Below, piece after piece: positions 22,736 through 34,805 of a DNA stretch of 64,000 nucleotides (the stretch's first letter is position 1; every line of letters starts with the position of its first letter). Origin of the DNA: Ustilaginoidea virens (taxonomy: Eukaryota; Ascomycota; Sordariomycetes; Hypocreales; Clavicipitaceae). The stretch covers positions 496,001-560,000 of the forward strand of contig NC_057320.1 of NCBI RefSeq assembly GCF_000687475.1. Reading direction: 5' to 3'. The position numbers were made by a program, and so were the translations under genes. The notes below the pieces were generated by a model. The model saw only the letters and a list, made by a program, of their open reading frames with translations. It made no database searches and had not been told where the DNA came from.

Positions 22736-25700
22736 ATGGCCAGTCAGAACGTTCCTACTAATAACCCAGGCTACCAAGTCCCTGATACGGCAGAGGTAGA
22801 AGAATCTGATAATAACCAGGAAATTGCCCAGCTCAGGGAAGACCAACAGGAAATAAGAAAAGAATTTAATTATAAATTTAATCGAATGAACTCTAAAATC
22901 GATTTTTTGGCTGATAAGGTAGGCACCTTAGTAGACAGACTAATCAAGCCTACTGCTAGCCCACCATCCCAGGATATGATAGATGTGGATACCTTCCAAA
23001 CCCCTATAGGCAAAGGAAATAACCCACTATCACTACCCAAAGCCCAGCAGCAACCCCTGCCGGTCCCATCCAGTATTAGCAGCTAAGTTAGCGCTATAGC
23101 TATTAAGGAACTAGCTAAAACAGCTAATAGATTCCAGGAATCCTAAAAGCTAAGGGGGGCATCTAACTTCGACCAATAGAAACAGGCCCTTATAATTCAA
23201 CTTAAGGCACTTAACATCGCCAAATTTATCGAAGAACCTTCTATTACTAGCAAGTTCAACGATTCAGAGCAAGCACTTTTACTATTACTTATCAAGAATA
23301 GTTACACAGAAGGACCAGCTGCCGCTATCAACTAGTACACTAACCTAGAGTCAGCCTTTACGTTACTCACCAAACAGTATTCTCACTTATCAGACGTATA
23401 GCAGACCCACCTATACCCTGCCTTCCATCAACTAAATTTTACAGGCTATAAGGGTACCTTGGAATCTTTTAACGCCTCCTTTAATAGCTACCTATCCAGG
23501 CTGCAAATTTTAGGCTCCCACATACAACCTTTCGACCAAATTAGCCAGTATTTACATGCTATAGAAGGGGTCTTTTTTCAGTAGGCAGAACGGCACCGCA
23601 CAATAATGAGAATCGCCTATACTTAGGGAAATACATCAAATATTAACCTGCAATTTTATATGGTTGATTTACTAGAAGAATAACGCATTAAAGGGTCATC
23701 AGTAGCAAGGGCTACCACCCACCTCGCAAAGGTTAAGGGTGCCGCTACTAACAACAGTAGCAAGCCAGCTAGTAACAACACTAGCAAAGGTGGTAAAAAC
23801 ACTACCACCAACGCCAATAAAAAGAAACAGGGGTCTTCTACCCAACAAGGGTCTTCTTTAGCTATATAAGGCAAGCCGGAAAATAAGAAGAAGAATAAAG
23901 AAAAGAAAGATTCAGCTAATAAAGCAGATACCCCACAAAAGACCGACGAAAAAGAAAAGACTATTAATTCCTTCGTACTAGGGAATTATAACACTCTAAG
24001 TCTTACACCTAGTAAGATAGCCTATTCTTCCTTCTAGGACCGCGAATATATGCAATTTCTAGCTACCAGCTATAGTGCACAATCCGGTGGGAAAACGCCA
24101 ACAGATTCTTTGCTCTACAATACTAGTTCTACAGTGTATATCATCAACGATAAAAAGCACTTCACCTACTTCCAACACTATACCGGAAACAGACTAGTCA
24201 TTAGCATAGGTAGTAGCCCAATCAAGCCCAGTGGGTAAGGCACAGCGCGTTTCACCATGCTATAGGCCACCAACCCACCTCAGTAGGGCACCTTAGAGCT
24301 AACTAACGCCCTCTTCATACCAGCTTTTGATATTAACATTTTTAGCGGCGTTAAACACTATCTGAATCGTGGCAGTATTTAGGGCCAAAGCCTAGTTAAT
24401 AGCAACAACAAGTGCATTAGGCTTCTTAATTTTAAGAAGTATGGCTTCTTTTTACAATAAAAAGGGGTAGATTCGCTGTTTTTACACTATATTAGCCAAC
24501 CGGCTTTATATAGTATCTCGGTCGAATTACCTGCCCCAGCCAACCTAGAAGAATACGAGGAATATCCCCTACTAGAGGATTTACCTATCCTACTAGCTGA
24601 CCCACCAGCTGACTCGCAAGCTGACCGACTAGCTAATCCTAGTTTTTCGGTGGTACCAATAGAGGCTGCTATTCCTAATACAGCTCAACTACCACAGAGG
24701 GCCCCGGTCGCCCTTAACCCTGCCCTAATACTAGCTGCTGATACAGAATATTAAAAACTACTATTATTAGCCGGACTTTAGCATATCCGGCTTGGGCATA
24801 TCGGAATCCAACTTTTAAAGAAAACCTATGCATCAACCACAGGGTTATCTGATCTCAGTAAAGTAAAGGATTCTAATTTTAACTGCATCGCCTATAAAAG
24901 GGCAAAGTTAGTTCGGCGTTTTACATCAGGGGCTATACCAGACCCGATGCATTATTTGGATATTATAAAGGGTGATATTTTCCAAATTAATCCTCTTCTA
25001 TATAATAAACGCCCCATTTGCCTCATCTTAGTTAACCGGAAATCACGCTTCTATTGGGTACATTTACTACCTAATAAGGAGGGACCCACGGTATTCCCAG
25101 TATTATAGGGGTTCTTCTAAGGTCTTAGGAATCGCTACGGCAAATCAGCTATTAAATTCCACTATAATAGTAGTAAGGAAATCAATAATGTTATTACAGC
25201 CTGGCTAGCTCTCAAGGGCATAGATTTTTTGACCTCTTCCCCTTATATTTATAAGCAAAATGGGTTAGCAGAACGCTTTATACGGGTTATCGTTAACCGA
25301 CTTAGAGCTATTATGCTTTGGTCTCAGTTACCTTCTTACCTTTGGTCTACAGTGATTCTTAGTATTACTACCTTGGTAAATCTAATAGTAGTTATAAACC
25401 GTTCTTTGTTACCTTTTGAGGAATTAAAGAAGGATTTTCCGGAAATTACGCACTACTACCTACCCGACTTTACTAGCTTTAGGGCTATTAGTGCGGCTGT
25501 AGAGGTGCTAATCCCTCCAGAAAAACGGGTCATCAGCCATAAGCTGGCCCCCTAGACCGAGTTAGGTAGGTTACTAGCTACACTAGGTAATAGCACCTAC
25601 CTCGTCTACATCCCACATCGCCGGGTCGTCACCAAGACCTCTTTTATTACCTTTACCTACCAAAATGAAGGTATAGGCCCTATTTCAAGTGGCCTAGAGG

Positions 25701-28453
25701 GCACTTTTAATTTCCAACCGCCTTTTAATTTAGAGGGGGTAAATATCGACTAAATTGCTCTGGAAGAGCCTATCTGGAAGTCGCCTCGCCTAAATATGCC
25801 TATTTCGTCTAAGACCGACGGTATGGGCCTAGTCGAAGGCACAGGCCTACTACAGGCCACGGATCCAACACAGCCTACGGGCCCACCACAACCAATAGGC
25901 CTAATACAGCATACGGATCCACCACAACCAGTGGGCCTACTACCAATTGGCCCGCCATAGCACTCTGCAATATTTCTTAGTAATTCGCTGTCTTTCGATT
26001 CCAAATCGCTTCAGCCTAACTCAGCTTTTCAGCTTAGGTAAGACGGTCCGCTTTCACCGGCTAAGGAAAATGCGCCTTTTTCCCATACAAAAAGGCTGCA
26101 AATACTAGGAAATGCAGAAAGTTCTCGTCACTAGGAATCTCAATCTCAGAGATTTTCCGAATCCATTATAAAAATGGGCATGACCTATATAAGTGAAAAT
26201 TCTGACTTGCCCCACATAATAAATTTTTAATGGTCCGAATCTTAAAGCCCCATACATACTGACTTTCTGCGACTTTCCGATATAATAGATTCTGCCTTTT
26301 CGCCCGGCTTCCTAGTAAATACAGCATTTCGCCATAGTAAAATGTTGCCTATATTAGAATATCTGAAATTCGAGAGTCTAGATATCGCCTTAAATGAGAG
26401 ACCGTGGGAGAAAATATTTCGAGTATTAGAAAAGGTGCCTATTTAGCCATACCAGGTTAGGGCTACTAGGGGTAGAATTCGAGGAAGAATACAGCCACGG
26501 ATATAAGACGTGCAAGGTATCCTAGGTTATAGATACTATAGGTCACTTTTGGACCTATAGGCTGACCAACAGCCTAACCCACAGACTAACGACCAACAGT
26601 CTGACTAATAGTCTGACCCACAGACTAACCAATAGGGTGCTTTCCTACCCACCCAGCCGAAAAACGACTAGATTTTCGGATACTTAGGCAGCCCCCTAAA
26701 GGCTCCCACACAGGATTTCCCCCCTTCCTATGCTTTTTACCAGCAAATGTACGATATTTGCTATACAGCAAAGATTAAGGCTGTAAAACGGGCCCCAGAA
26801 GGTGTGCCTAATAGCTGGAAGGAAGTCTTATACAGCCCACAAAAAGATAGCTGGGTTAAGGCCTTATTTTCGGAATTCGAGCAATTAATCGATTTAAATA
26901 TCTTCCAATTTATTCCTAAGACTAGTATTCCTACTAGTAGGAAAATATTGCGTAACCGGCCTGTTTTTCGCGTTAAGAAAGATGCGAATAATAACCCGGT
27001 TAAATATAAGGCACGATTAGTTGTCAAAGGCTTTATGCAGGTATCTGGGCAAGACTTTACGGAGACCTATGCCTCGACTTCGATCCCACCAATATAGAGG
27101 ATTATCCTTACTCTTGCTACTATAAATAACTGGGAAATAGAGTAGATCGACTTTATTAGTGCCTTTCTAAATAGTGAACTACTAGAGACGATTTATATAG
27201 AGATTCCAGCTGGTTTTCTAGAATTTGCAGAAAGCCTACTCTCACCTAACCCAGCCTTATAGTCTGACCAGCAGCGTTATCGACTTCTAGCCTTACTTAC
27301 TAAGGTTGGATATGACCCCTCTGCATTATAGGTCATACTGTTGAAGAAAGCCTTATATGGGCTAAAACAAGGCCCTTACGAATAGTAGTTACGGTTAAAA
27401 GACCTTTTAGTGTAAGAGGGTTTTAAGCTATTACTTTCTGATGCTGCCGTCTTCTATAATAAAGGAACGTATACCTTTATTATGACCTATGTGGATGATT
27501 GCTTAATTGTTGGTCCGGATCTTAGCTATATTGACTAGCTTAAGGCTAAGTTCCATAAGGTTTATACTATAGAAGACCGAAGACCTGCCTCCTTCTTTCT
27601 AGGAGTGCAGATTATTAGGGGTAGAGAAAAGGGCCTATTATAGCTGCACCAATCGCAATTTATTGCGGAAGTCTTTGAGAAATTCAACCTAAAGGACGCA
27701 CGACTGCATCTAATCCTACTATAGCCCGGTATACTCGCTGAGTCTGAGGCTGGTAATATGCCGCTAGATACTAGTAATCAACACTTATTCTAGCAGCTAG
27801 TAGGAATAGCGATGTAGTTGATGATAATATTAAGACCTGACCTTGCCTTTCTAACGTAATACCTATTACGATATATGCAATAGGCTTCTACTATATAGCT
27901 TAATGCTGCTAAGGGCGCTTTTCGCTACTTAGCTGGTACGGCAAATACAGCCATTTGTTACCGAGCCGCTAAAGCTACTGTAGTATTAGCTGCATTTTCT
28001 GATAGCGATTTTGCTGGGTGCCGGCTGACTTCGAAGTCTACTGGTGGTTATCTTACTACCTTAAATGGTGGACCTATTAGCTGGAGGTCAAAACGGTCTT
28101 CGACTGTAGTTTTATTAACGCTTAAAGCCGAGTCTGATGCAATACTTAAGGCGCTTCGCGAAGTGGAATGGATATCTAATTTGTTTAAAGAAATCCAGGT
28201 CGATATTTAACGCCCGATACCACTATATTGCGATAACTAAGGGTCTATTTCTAATGCAAATAACCCAAATCAGCATGCCCGCACTAAGCATACCTTGCTT
28301 AAATTCCGGTATATACATAAGAAGGCCTACGGTGGCCTGGTAAAAATATCTTATTTACCCACGACAGATATGCCTGCGGATAGACTTACCAAACCACTTC
28401 TAAGCCCGAAATTCCCTATATTTCGGCAGCTATTAGGGCTGCAATCCCTATAG
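22736..28453 (+). pseudogene. B1 gag-pol polyprotein (Ty1/copia), broken by point stops
   Basis: From ATG at 22736 to TAG at 28451-28453 the frame is continuous for 1905 codons with no frameshift; only TAG/TAA point stops interrupt it. Gag occupies about residues 1-400: acidic N-terminus, coiled-coil-like segment (REDQQEIRKEFNYKFNRM), capsid core, then a Lys/Asn/Thr-rich tail without a CCHC knuckle. The protease site is Asn462-Thr-Ser, where B2 has Asp-Thr-Gly, so it is dead. Integrase: zinc motif HIRLGH at 683, catalytic Glu near 846 (QNGLAERF). A Pro/Thr/Gln-rich linker follows. Reverse transcriptase has YVDD at 1585-1588, RNase H has SDSDFAG at 1755, and the end carries LTKPL. PR-IN-RT-RH order defines copia. 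Translation starts after a 285-base leader. Confidence 0.92.
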
Positions 28454-28525
28454 CATCATCATCTTTTTTTCTGATTTTTTACAGGGTTTCTTTCTTTTAT
28501 TCTAACGCTAGGATTAGCCATATTG
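28454..28525 (+). other. B1 3' untranslated segment
   Basis: Short AT-rich stretch between the pol stop and the polypurine tract; nothing further recognised. Confidence 0.5.
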
Positions 28526-28539
28526 CTAATCAGAGGGGG
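28526..28539 (+). other. B1 polypurine tract
   Basis: AATCAGAGGGGG abuts the 3' LTR (plus-strand primer). The same tract precedes the 3' LTRs of B2 (44688-44700) and, on the minus strand, of B0, A1 and A3, so families A and B share it. Confidence 0.8.
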
Positions 28540-29265
28540 TGTTGAAATCAGCGCCTTTTTAGCTATATTTTGGTACTGGTCTCGCCACCATACGACGTCT
28601 CTGCGTTGAGATATCGCGGTGGCTATACCAGGCGCTATGGTGGGGCATAGCGCCCCACAACGCCGATTACAGTGGGCCACAGCGCCGGTCACGGCACCAG
28701 CACAGCGCCCCACAGCCGGCCACAGCGGCCGGTCACAGTGGGCCACAGGGCCCACAACAGGCGGCGCATTTCTACGGGATTACCAAATGGGCAAACCTTG
28801 CTAATACCAGCACTTTCGGCCTTCTACATACAGTCACCCGCTACACCGGTCATTTACGGCAGACCGATATAGGGCTTCCGGCCCGTACGGCAGGCTATTA
28901 TAGGGCATCCGGCACACCGCTATAAGCCACTGGGCTTGGTTGGGTATGCACTGGGTAGGATATTGGGCACAGACTGGGCACGGTTGGGCAGACCGACTTT
29001 TCGTCGGGTTTTTCGCTATTTTTGCGGTTTTTCATTATTTTCAACCACTTTTTCAAGATGGTAGAAATATGCCCAAAATTCCCTCTTTCTAGCTAGAATA
29101 GTCACCAACAATTAGAATCAGATTTCCCTAACATCTTTGCTCTGGTCAACCTCTTGTGCGCTTTAAATCTTTAACCAGCTCTTTGTTTTATTCTGCAACG
29201 CCTTGTACGCCACTGTCGGTATCCAGTACATTTCCAACAGTGTTCTGAATCACCATTTTGCAACA
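28540..29265 (+). repeat. B1 3' LTR
   Basis: 726 bp and near-identical to the 5' LTR. The few differences seen are largely C/T or G/A changes (for example TTTTACAACA against TTTTGCAACA at the end), consistent with RIP after insertion. Confidence 0.95.
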
Positions 29266-29270
29266 CCTAC

Positions 29271-32200
29271 TTTTGTGATAGATTTAGAAAATCTCTATAG
29301 TTAAGATTCTTAATAACGAGAGCTTTCTGTATTTTTTAGTATTTGCAGCCTTTTTATATAGGAAAAAGGTATATTTTCCTTAGCTAGTGAAAGCGGACCG
29401 TCTTACCTAAGCTAAAAAGCTAAGTTAGGCTAAAGCGATTTGGAATTAAAAGACAGCGAATTACTAGGAAATATTGCAGAGTGCTATAGCAGGCTAATTA
29501 GTAGGCCCACTAGTTATAGCAGGCCTATTGGTTGTAGTAGGCCCGCTGATTGTGGTGGATCCGTATACTGTATTAGGCCTATTAGTTGTAGTGGGCCCGT
29601 GGGCTATATTGGATCTATGGCCTGTGGTAGGCCTATGCCTTCGATTAGGCCTATACCGTCGGTCTTAGACGAAATAGGTATATTTAGGCGAGGCGACTTC
29701 TAAATAGGCTCTTCTAGAGTAATTTAGTCGATATTTACCCCCTCTAAATTAGAAGGCAGTTAGAAATTAAAAGTGCCCTTTAGGCTACTTAAAATAAGGC
29801 TTATACCTTCATTTTAGTAGATAAAAGTAATAAAAGAGGTCTTAGTAACGACCTAGTGATATAGGATATAGACAAGGTAGGTACTATTACTTAGTATAGC
29901 TAGTAACCTACCTAACTCGGTCTGGGGGGCTAACTTATGGCTAATAACCCGTTTTTCTAGAGGGATTAACACCTCTATAGCCGCACTAATAGCCCTAAAG
30001 CTAGTAAAGTCGGGTAGGTAATAGTATATAATTTCCAGAAAATCCTTTTTTAATTCCTCAAAAGGTAATAAGGAACGGTTTAAGACTACTATTAGATTTA
30101 CTAAGGTAGTAATACTAAGAATTACTGCAGACTAAAGGTAAGAAGGTAACTAAGACTAAAGCATAATAGCTCTAAGTCGGTTAATAATAACCTATATAGA
30201 GCATTCTGCTAACCTATTTTGCTTATAAATATAAGGGGAAGAGGTTAAAAAATCTATACCCTTAAGAGCTAGCTAGGCTATAATAATATCGTTGATTTCC
30301 TTGCTACTATTATAATAGAATTTAATAGCTAATTTGCTATAGTGATTCTTAAGACCTTAGAAGAACCCCTATAATACTAGGAATACTATAGGTCCCTCCT
30401 TATTAGGCAGTAAATATACCTAACGGAAGCATAATTTCCGGTCAATTAAGATAAGGCAAATAGGGCGTTTATTATATAATAGAGGGTTAATTTAGAAGAT
30501 ATCGCCCTCTATAATATCCAAACAATATATAGGGTCTAGTATAGCCCCTAATATAAAATGCCGAACTAACTTTGCCTTTTTATAGGCGATATAGTTAAAA
30601 TCAGAATCCTTTACCTTACTAAGATTAGGTAACCCTATAGTTAATGCATAGGTTTTCTTTAGAAGTTGGATTCCAATATACCTAAGCCGGATATACTAAA
30701 GTCCGGCTAGTAATAGTAGCTTTTAATACTTAGTATTAGCTGCTGGTACTAGGGTAGGGTTGAGGGCGACCGGGGTCCTCTATAGTGGTTGAGCTGTATT
30801 AGGAATAGCAGCCTCTATTAGTACCACCGAAAAACTAGGACTAGCTAGTCGGTTAGCTTACGAGTTAGCTAGTAGGTTAGCTAATAGGGTAGGTAAATCC
30901 TCTAGTAGGGGATATTCCTTATATTCTTCTAGGTTGGCTAGGGCAGGTATTTCGACCAAGATATTATATATAGCCGGGTGATTTTGGCTGGTATGATATA
31001 AAAACGGCGAATCTACTCCTTTTTATTATAAAAAGAAGCTATACTTTTTAAAATTAAGAAGCCTAATGCACTTATTATTGCTATTAACTAGGCTTTGGCC
31101 CTAAATACTGCTACGATTCAAATAGTGTTTAATGCCGCTAAAGATATTAATATTAAAAGCTAGTATAAAGAGGGCATTAGTCAGCTCTAAGGTGCCCTAC
31201 TAAGGTGGGTTAGTGGCCTATAGCACAGTAAAACGCGCTATGCCCTACCTACTAGGCTTGATTAGGCTACTACCTGTACTAATAACTGGTCTATTTCCGG
31301 TATAGTATTAGAAGTAGGTAAAGTGCTTTTTATCGTTAATAATATATACTATAGAACTAGTATTATAGAGTAAAGAATCTATTGGCGTTTTCCCACCGGA
31401 TTATATACTATAGCTAGTAGCTAGAAATTATATATATTCGCAGTCCTAGAAGGAAGAATAGGCTATCTTACTAGGTATAAGACTTAAAGTATTATAATTC
31501 CTTAGTACGAAGGAATTAATAGTCTTTTCCTTTTCGTCGGTCTTTTATAGGGTATCTACTTTATTAGCTGAATCTTTTTTTTCTTTTTTCTTTTTATTTT
31601 CCAGCTTGCCTTATATAGCTGAAGAAGACCCTTATTGGGTAAAAGACCCCTGTTTCTTTTTATTGGCGTTAGTAGTAGTATTTTTACCACCCTTGCTAGT
31701 ATTGTTACTAGCCGGCTTGCTACTATTATTAGCGTTAATAGCGGCATTTTTGACCTTTGCGAAGTAGGTAGTAGCCTTTACTACTAATAATCCTTTAATG
31801 CGTTATTCTTCTAGTAAATTAACTATATAAAATTGCAGGTTAATATTTAATGTATTTCCCTAAGTATAGGCGATTCTTATTATTATATGGTGCTATTCTG
31901 CTTACTGAAAAAAGACCCCTTCTATAGCATATAAATACTAGCTGATTTAGTCGAAAGGTTGTATATAAGAGCCTAAAATTTGCAGCCTGGATAAATAGCT
32001 ATTAAAGGAGGCATTAAAAAATTCTAAAGTACCCTTATAGCCTATAAAATTTAGTTGATAGAAGGCAGGGTATAGGTGGGTCCACTATACATCTAATAAG
32101 TAAGAATACTATTTAGTAAGTAATATAAAGGCTGACTCTAGGTTAGTATACTAGTTGATAGCGGCAGCTAGTCCTTCTATGCAACTATTCTTAATAAGTA

Positions 32201-32738
32201 ATAGTAAAAGTGCTTGCTCTGAATTATTGAAACTGCTAGCAATAGAAGGATTTTCGATAAATTTAGCGATATTAAGTGCCCTAAGTTAAATTATAAGGGC
32301 CTATTTCTATTAGTCGAAGTTAGATGCCCCCTTTAGCTTTTAGGATTCCTAGAATCTGTTGGCTATTTTGGCTAGTTCCTTAATAGCTATAGCGCTAACT
32401 TAGCTGCTAATGCTAGATGGAACCGGCAGGGGTTGCTAGGCTTTAGGTAGTAATAGTGGATTATTTCCTTTACCTATAGGGGTTTAAAAGGTATCTATAT
32501 CTATTATATCCTAGGATAGTAGGCTAGTAGTAGGCTTAATTAGTCTGTCTACTAAGGTGCCTACCTTATTAGCTAAAAAATCGATTTTTGAGTTTATTCG
32601 ATTAAATTTATAACTGAATTCTTTTCTTATTTCCTATTAGTCTTCCCTAAGTTGGGCAATTTCTTAGTTATTATTAGATTCTTCTACCTCTGCTATATAG
32701 CTTGGGTTATCGGCGGTAGGAATGTTCTGACTGGCTAT
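29271..32738 (-). pseudogene. B0 gag, protease and integrase part
   Basis: The minus-strand reading starts at 32738, where the B family ATG has become ATA (plus-strand TAT at 32736-32738), so even the start codon is lost. It runs through gag (about 32740-31500), protease (about 31330-31400), integrase (about 30720-29900) and the Pro-rich linker (29440-29700) until the B1 insertion. The plus-strand open frame at 29440-29703 is the complement of that linker and not a gene. Numerous stops at former Gln/Trp codons. Confidence 0.88.
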
Positions 32739-33037
32739 TATAGGAAGAGAAAAAGTGCCAGAAAGTCTTAAAAATATAAAGAAAATTAAGACTGAAAATC
32801 TAGATAAAACTAGAAGAAAGCTACGTTAAGGAATAACCTTAGAAAATCCTATTATAAGGATGTGTTGCAGTTTGGTGTGGTAGCTAGGTTCCTAAATCTA
32901 GGATGATCAGTCCCTTACTGCAGATTAGTAATATCGTTAGTTAGATTTCTAGGAGGTTAGCTGCTAAATGCGTTAAAATCCTAAGTTAGCGTAAAAAGGT
33001 CTTAAGCTGGAAGCCTTGAGATACCGGGCTTATAACC
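32739..33037 (-). other. B0 5' leader and primer site
   Basis: Reverse complement of the B1 leader (22451-22735). The primer site reads CCGGGCTTATAACC on the plus strand next to the LTR, one RIP change from the initiator tRNA-Met complement. Confidence 0.8.
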
Positions 33038-34497
33038 TATTGCAAAATGGTGACTCAGAACACTGTTGGAAAGTATACTAAGTACCGATAGTGGCGTATA
33101 AGGCGTTGCAGAATAAAACAAAGAGCTGTTTTAAGGATTTAAGGCGCACGAGAGGTTGACCAGAGCAAAGATATTAGGGAAATCTGATTCTAATTATTGG
33201 TGACTATTCTAGCTAGAAAGAGGGAATTTTAGGCATATTTCTACTATCTTAAAAAAGTGGTTGAAAATGTTAAAATCCTATAGTAGCCTACTAGGCTGCT
33301 GGCCTAATGCCCTACTGGCCTACTGACCTTCTGGCCCTTATACCGCCTCTTAGACTTACGGTAGTCTTACTAACCTTAGGCTTTTGCCTTTTACCTTAAG
33401 GATTTTCAGTGGATTATTACTGTATATCAAGTAAGGTAGGCCTTGTTGAAAAGGTGTGGCATTGCTAAATTAGCGTGGTTGCCTACTAGCGTGGTGGCGG
33501 CCTACTAGCGTGGTGTGGCATTGCTAAATTAGCGTGGTGGCCTACTAGCGTGGTGGCTAGTTACTAGTGCGGTGACTAATTACTAGTGCGGTGGTTAGGG
33601 TGGTTGGAAAGGTCAGATATAGCGGGGTTGCTAACGTATCATAGCGAGCATTACGGGGAGCCCTCTTACTGGCTTCCCTGGATGCCTGGGCCCACCCCTC
33701 CTTCGTGTATATATAGGATAGCTTTCCCCCTTCTTTCTAAATAGTAGAAGGGTAGCACAATCGAGTCTGTTAATGCACTACATGCCTCTTAACTTCCACC
33801 TTCCCTGCGTTTCTGGTTATCTTATATTTGCCTTGCCTTTACACTTGCCTTGCTTTATAGCACTTGTATAGTCTTAGGACTTGGTGAAAAATCTAGTATT
33901 TATACTAAGATTAGTTCACAGGTCGCAGACAGTCTTGTGCCATCTAGCTAGCTAGTAAGGCTCTGCTTTTATAGTAACCTTTAGAATTGCAATAGAAAAT
34001 AATAAAAAACCGCAAAAATAGCGAAAAACCCGACGAAAAGTCGGTCTGCCTAACCGTGCCCAGTCTGTGCCCAATATCCTACCCAGTGCATACCCAACCA
34101 AGCCCAGTGGCTTATAGCGGTGTGCCGGATGCCCTATAATAGCCTGCCGTACGGGCCGGAAGCCCTATATTGGTCTGCCGTAAATGACCGGTATAGCGGG
34201 TGACTGTATATAGAAGGCCGAAAGTGCTGGTATTAGCAAGGTTTGCCCATTTGGTAATCCCGTAGAAATGCGCCGCCTGTTGTAGGCCCTGTGGCCCGCT
34301 GTGACCGGCCGCTGTGGCCGGCTGTGGGGCGCTGTGCCGGTGCCGTGACCGGCGCTGTGGCCCACTGTAATCGGCGTTGTGGGGCGCTGTGCCCCACTAT
34401 AGCGCCTGTTATAGCCACCGCGATATCTCAACGTAGAGACGTCGTACGGTAGCGAGACCAGTACCAAAATACAGCTAAAAAGGCGCTGATTTCAACA
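33038..34497 (-). repeat. B0 5' LTR, interrupted by a solo LTR of family A
   Basis: The family B LTR runs 33038-33267 and resumes 33995-34497. Without the 727-bp insert and its 5-bp duplication it is 728 bp, equal to the other B0 LTR. Confidence 0.92.
33268..33994 (+). repeat. Solo LTR of copia family A inside the B0 LTR
   Basis: TGTTAAAATCC to TTGCAATA, flanked by GAAAA at 33263-33267 and 33995-33999. The uninterrupted target (GGTTGAAAATAATG) is visible in B0's other LTR near 4690. A solo LTR, with no internal sequence. Confidence 0.95.
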
Positions 34498-34502
34498 AAA
34501 GT

Positions 34503-34805
34503 AAATCGTTTATTTATTTAAAGGGAAGAGAGGCTTTATCTTCTATAGGTAATTAATTATTACTATCGATTATAGATTTAATATATAATTATACCAGGTC
34601 TTTATTATATCCTTTCTATAAGAATCTATAAAATTCTAGAGAAATACTAACTAAGTTTATTATAGGCCTTTCGGCAGTAGCGATAATATTAGAGGGGATA
34701 AATAATAGATAAATAGGATTATATTAAATATTATAGGCAGAGGCAGTAGGGAAATCTATTTAATGCTTTAATTAATTATTAGGAAGTTATTTAAGTTAAC
34801 TAAGT
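34503..34805 (-). pseudogene. Element E, segment between RNase H and integrase core
   Basis: The minus-strand frame reads AERPIINLVSISLEFYRFL, then KGYNKDLVQLYIKSI and LPIEDKASLPFK if TAA/TAG are taken as Gln. This is the linker and start of a gypsy integrase. It joins the integrase at 4470 (left, across B0) and 49716 (right, across A1). Confidence 0.65.

Larger units (their letters stand above)
21725..29265 (+). mobile_element. B1: complete copia element of family B, nested in B0
   Basis: Two 726-bp LTRs (21725-22450 and 28540-29265), each TGTTG...CAACA, flanked by the 5-bp duplication CCTAC (21720-21724 and 29266-29270). Internal region 6089 bp: primer site, leader, one gag-pol frame, polypurine tract. 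It inserted in the opposite orientation to its host B0, creating long inverted repeats. RIP is milder than in B0 but sufficient to kill it. Confidence 0.96.
4471..34497 (-). mobile_element. B0: copia element of family B, split by three later insertions
   Basis: The outer ends are TGTTGCAAAATGG at 4471 and TTTCAACA ending at 34497, the reverse complement of the family B LTR ends. The 5-bp duplication AAAGT flanks it at 4466-4470 and 34498-34502, thirty kilobases apart. Removing D1 (7093-21254), B1 (21725-29265), the solo LTR A (33268-33994) and their duplications leaves 7573 bp, against 7541 bp for the complete B1. Order on the minus strand is 5' LTR, gag, PR, IN (34497 to 29271), linker (21719 to 21269), RT and RNase H (7078 to 5287), 3' LTR. 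It is the oldest B copy here and more RIPed internally than B1 or B2. Confidence 0.92.

Noticed and set aside
29440..29703. Gly/Cys/Pro-repeat ORF (and its counterparts at 25750-26004 and 41907-42161)
   Set aside because: Antisense reading of the Pro/Thr/Gln-rich integrase-RT linker of family B.
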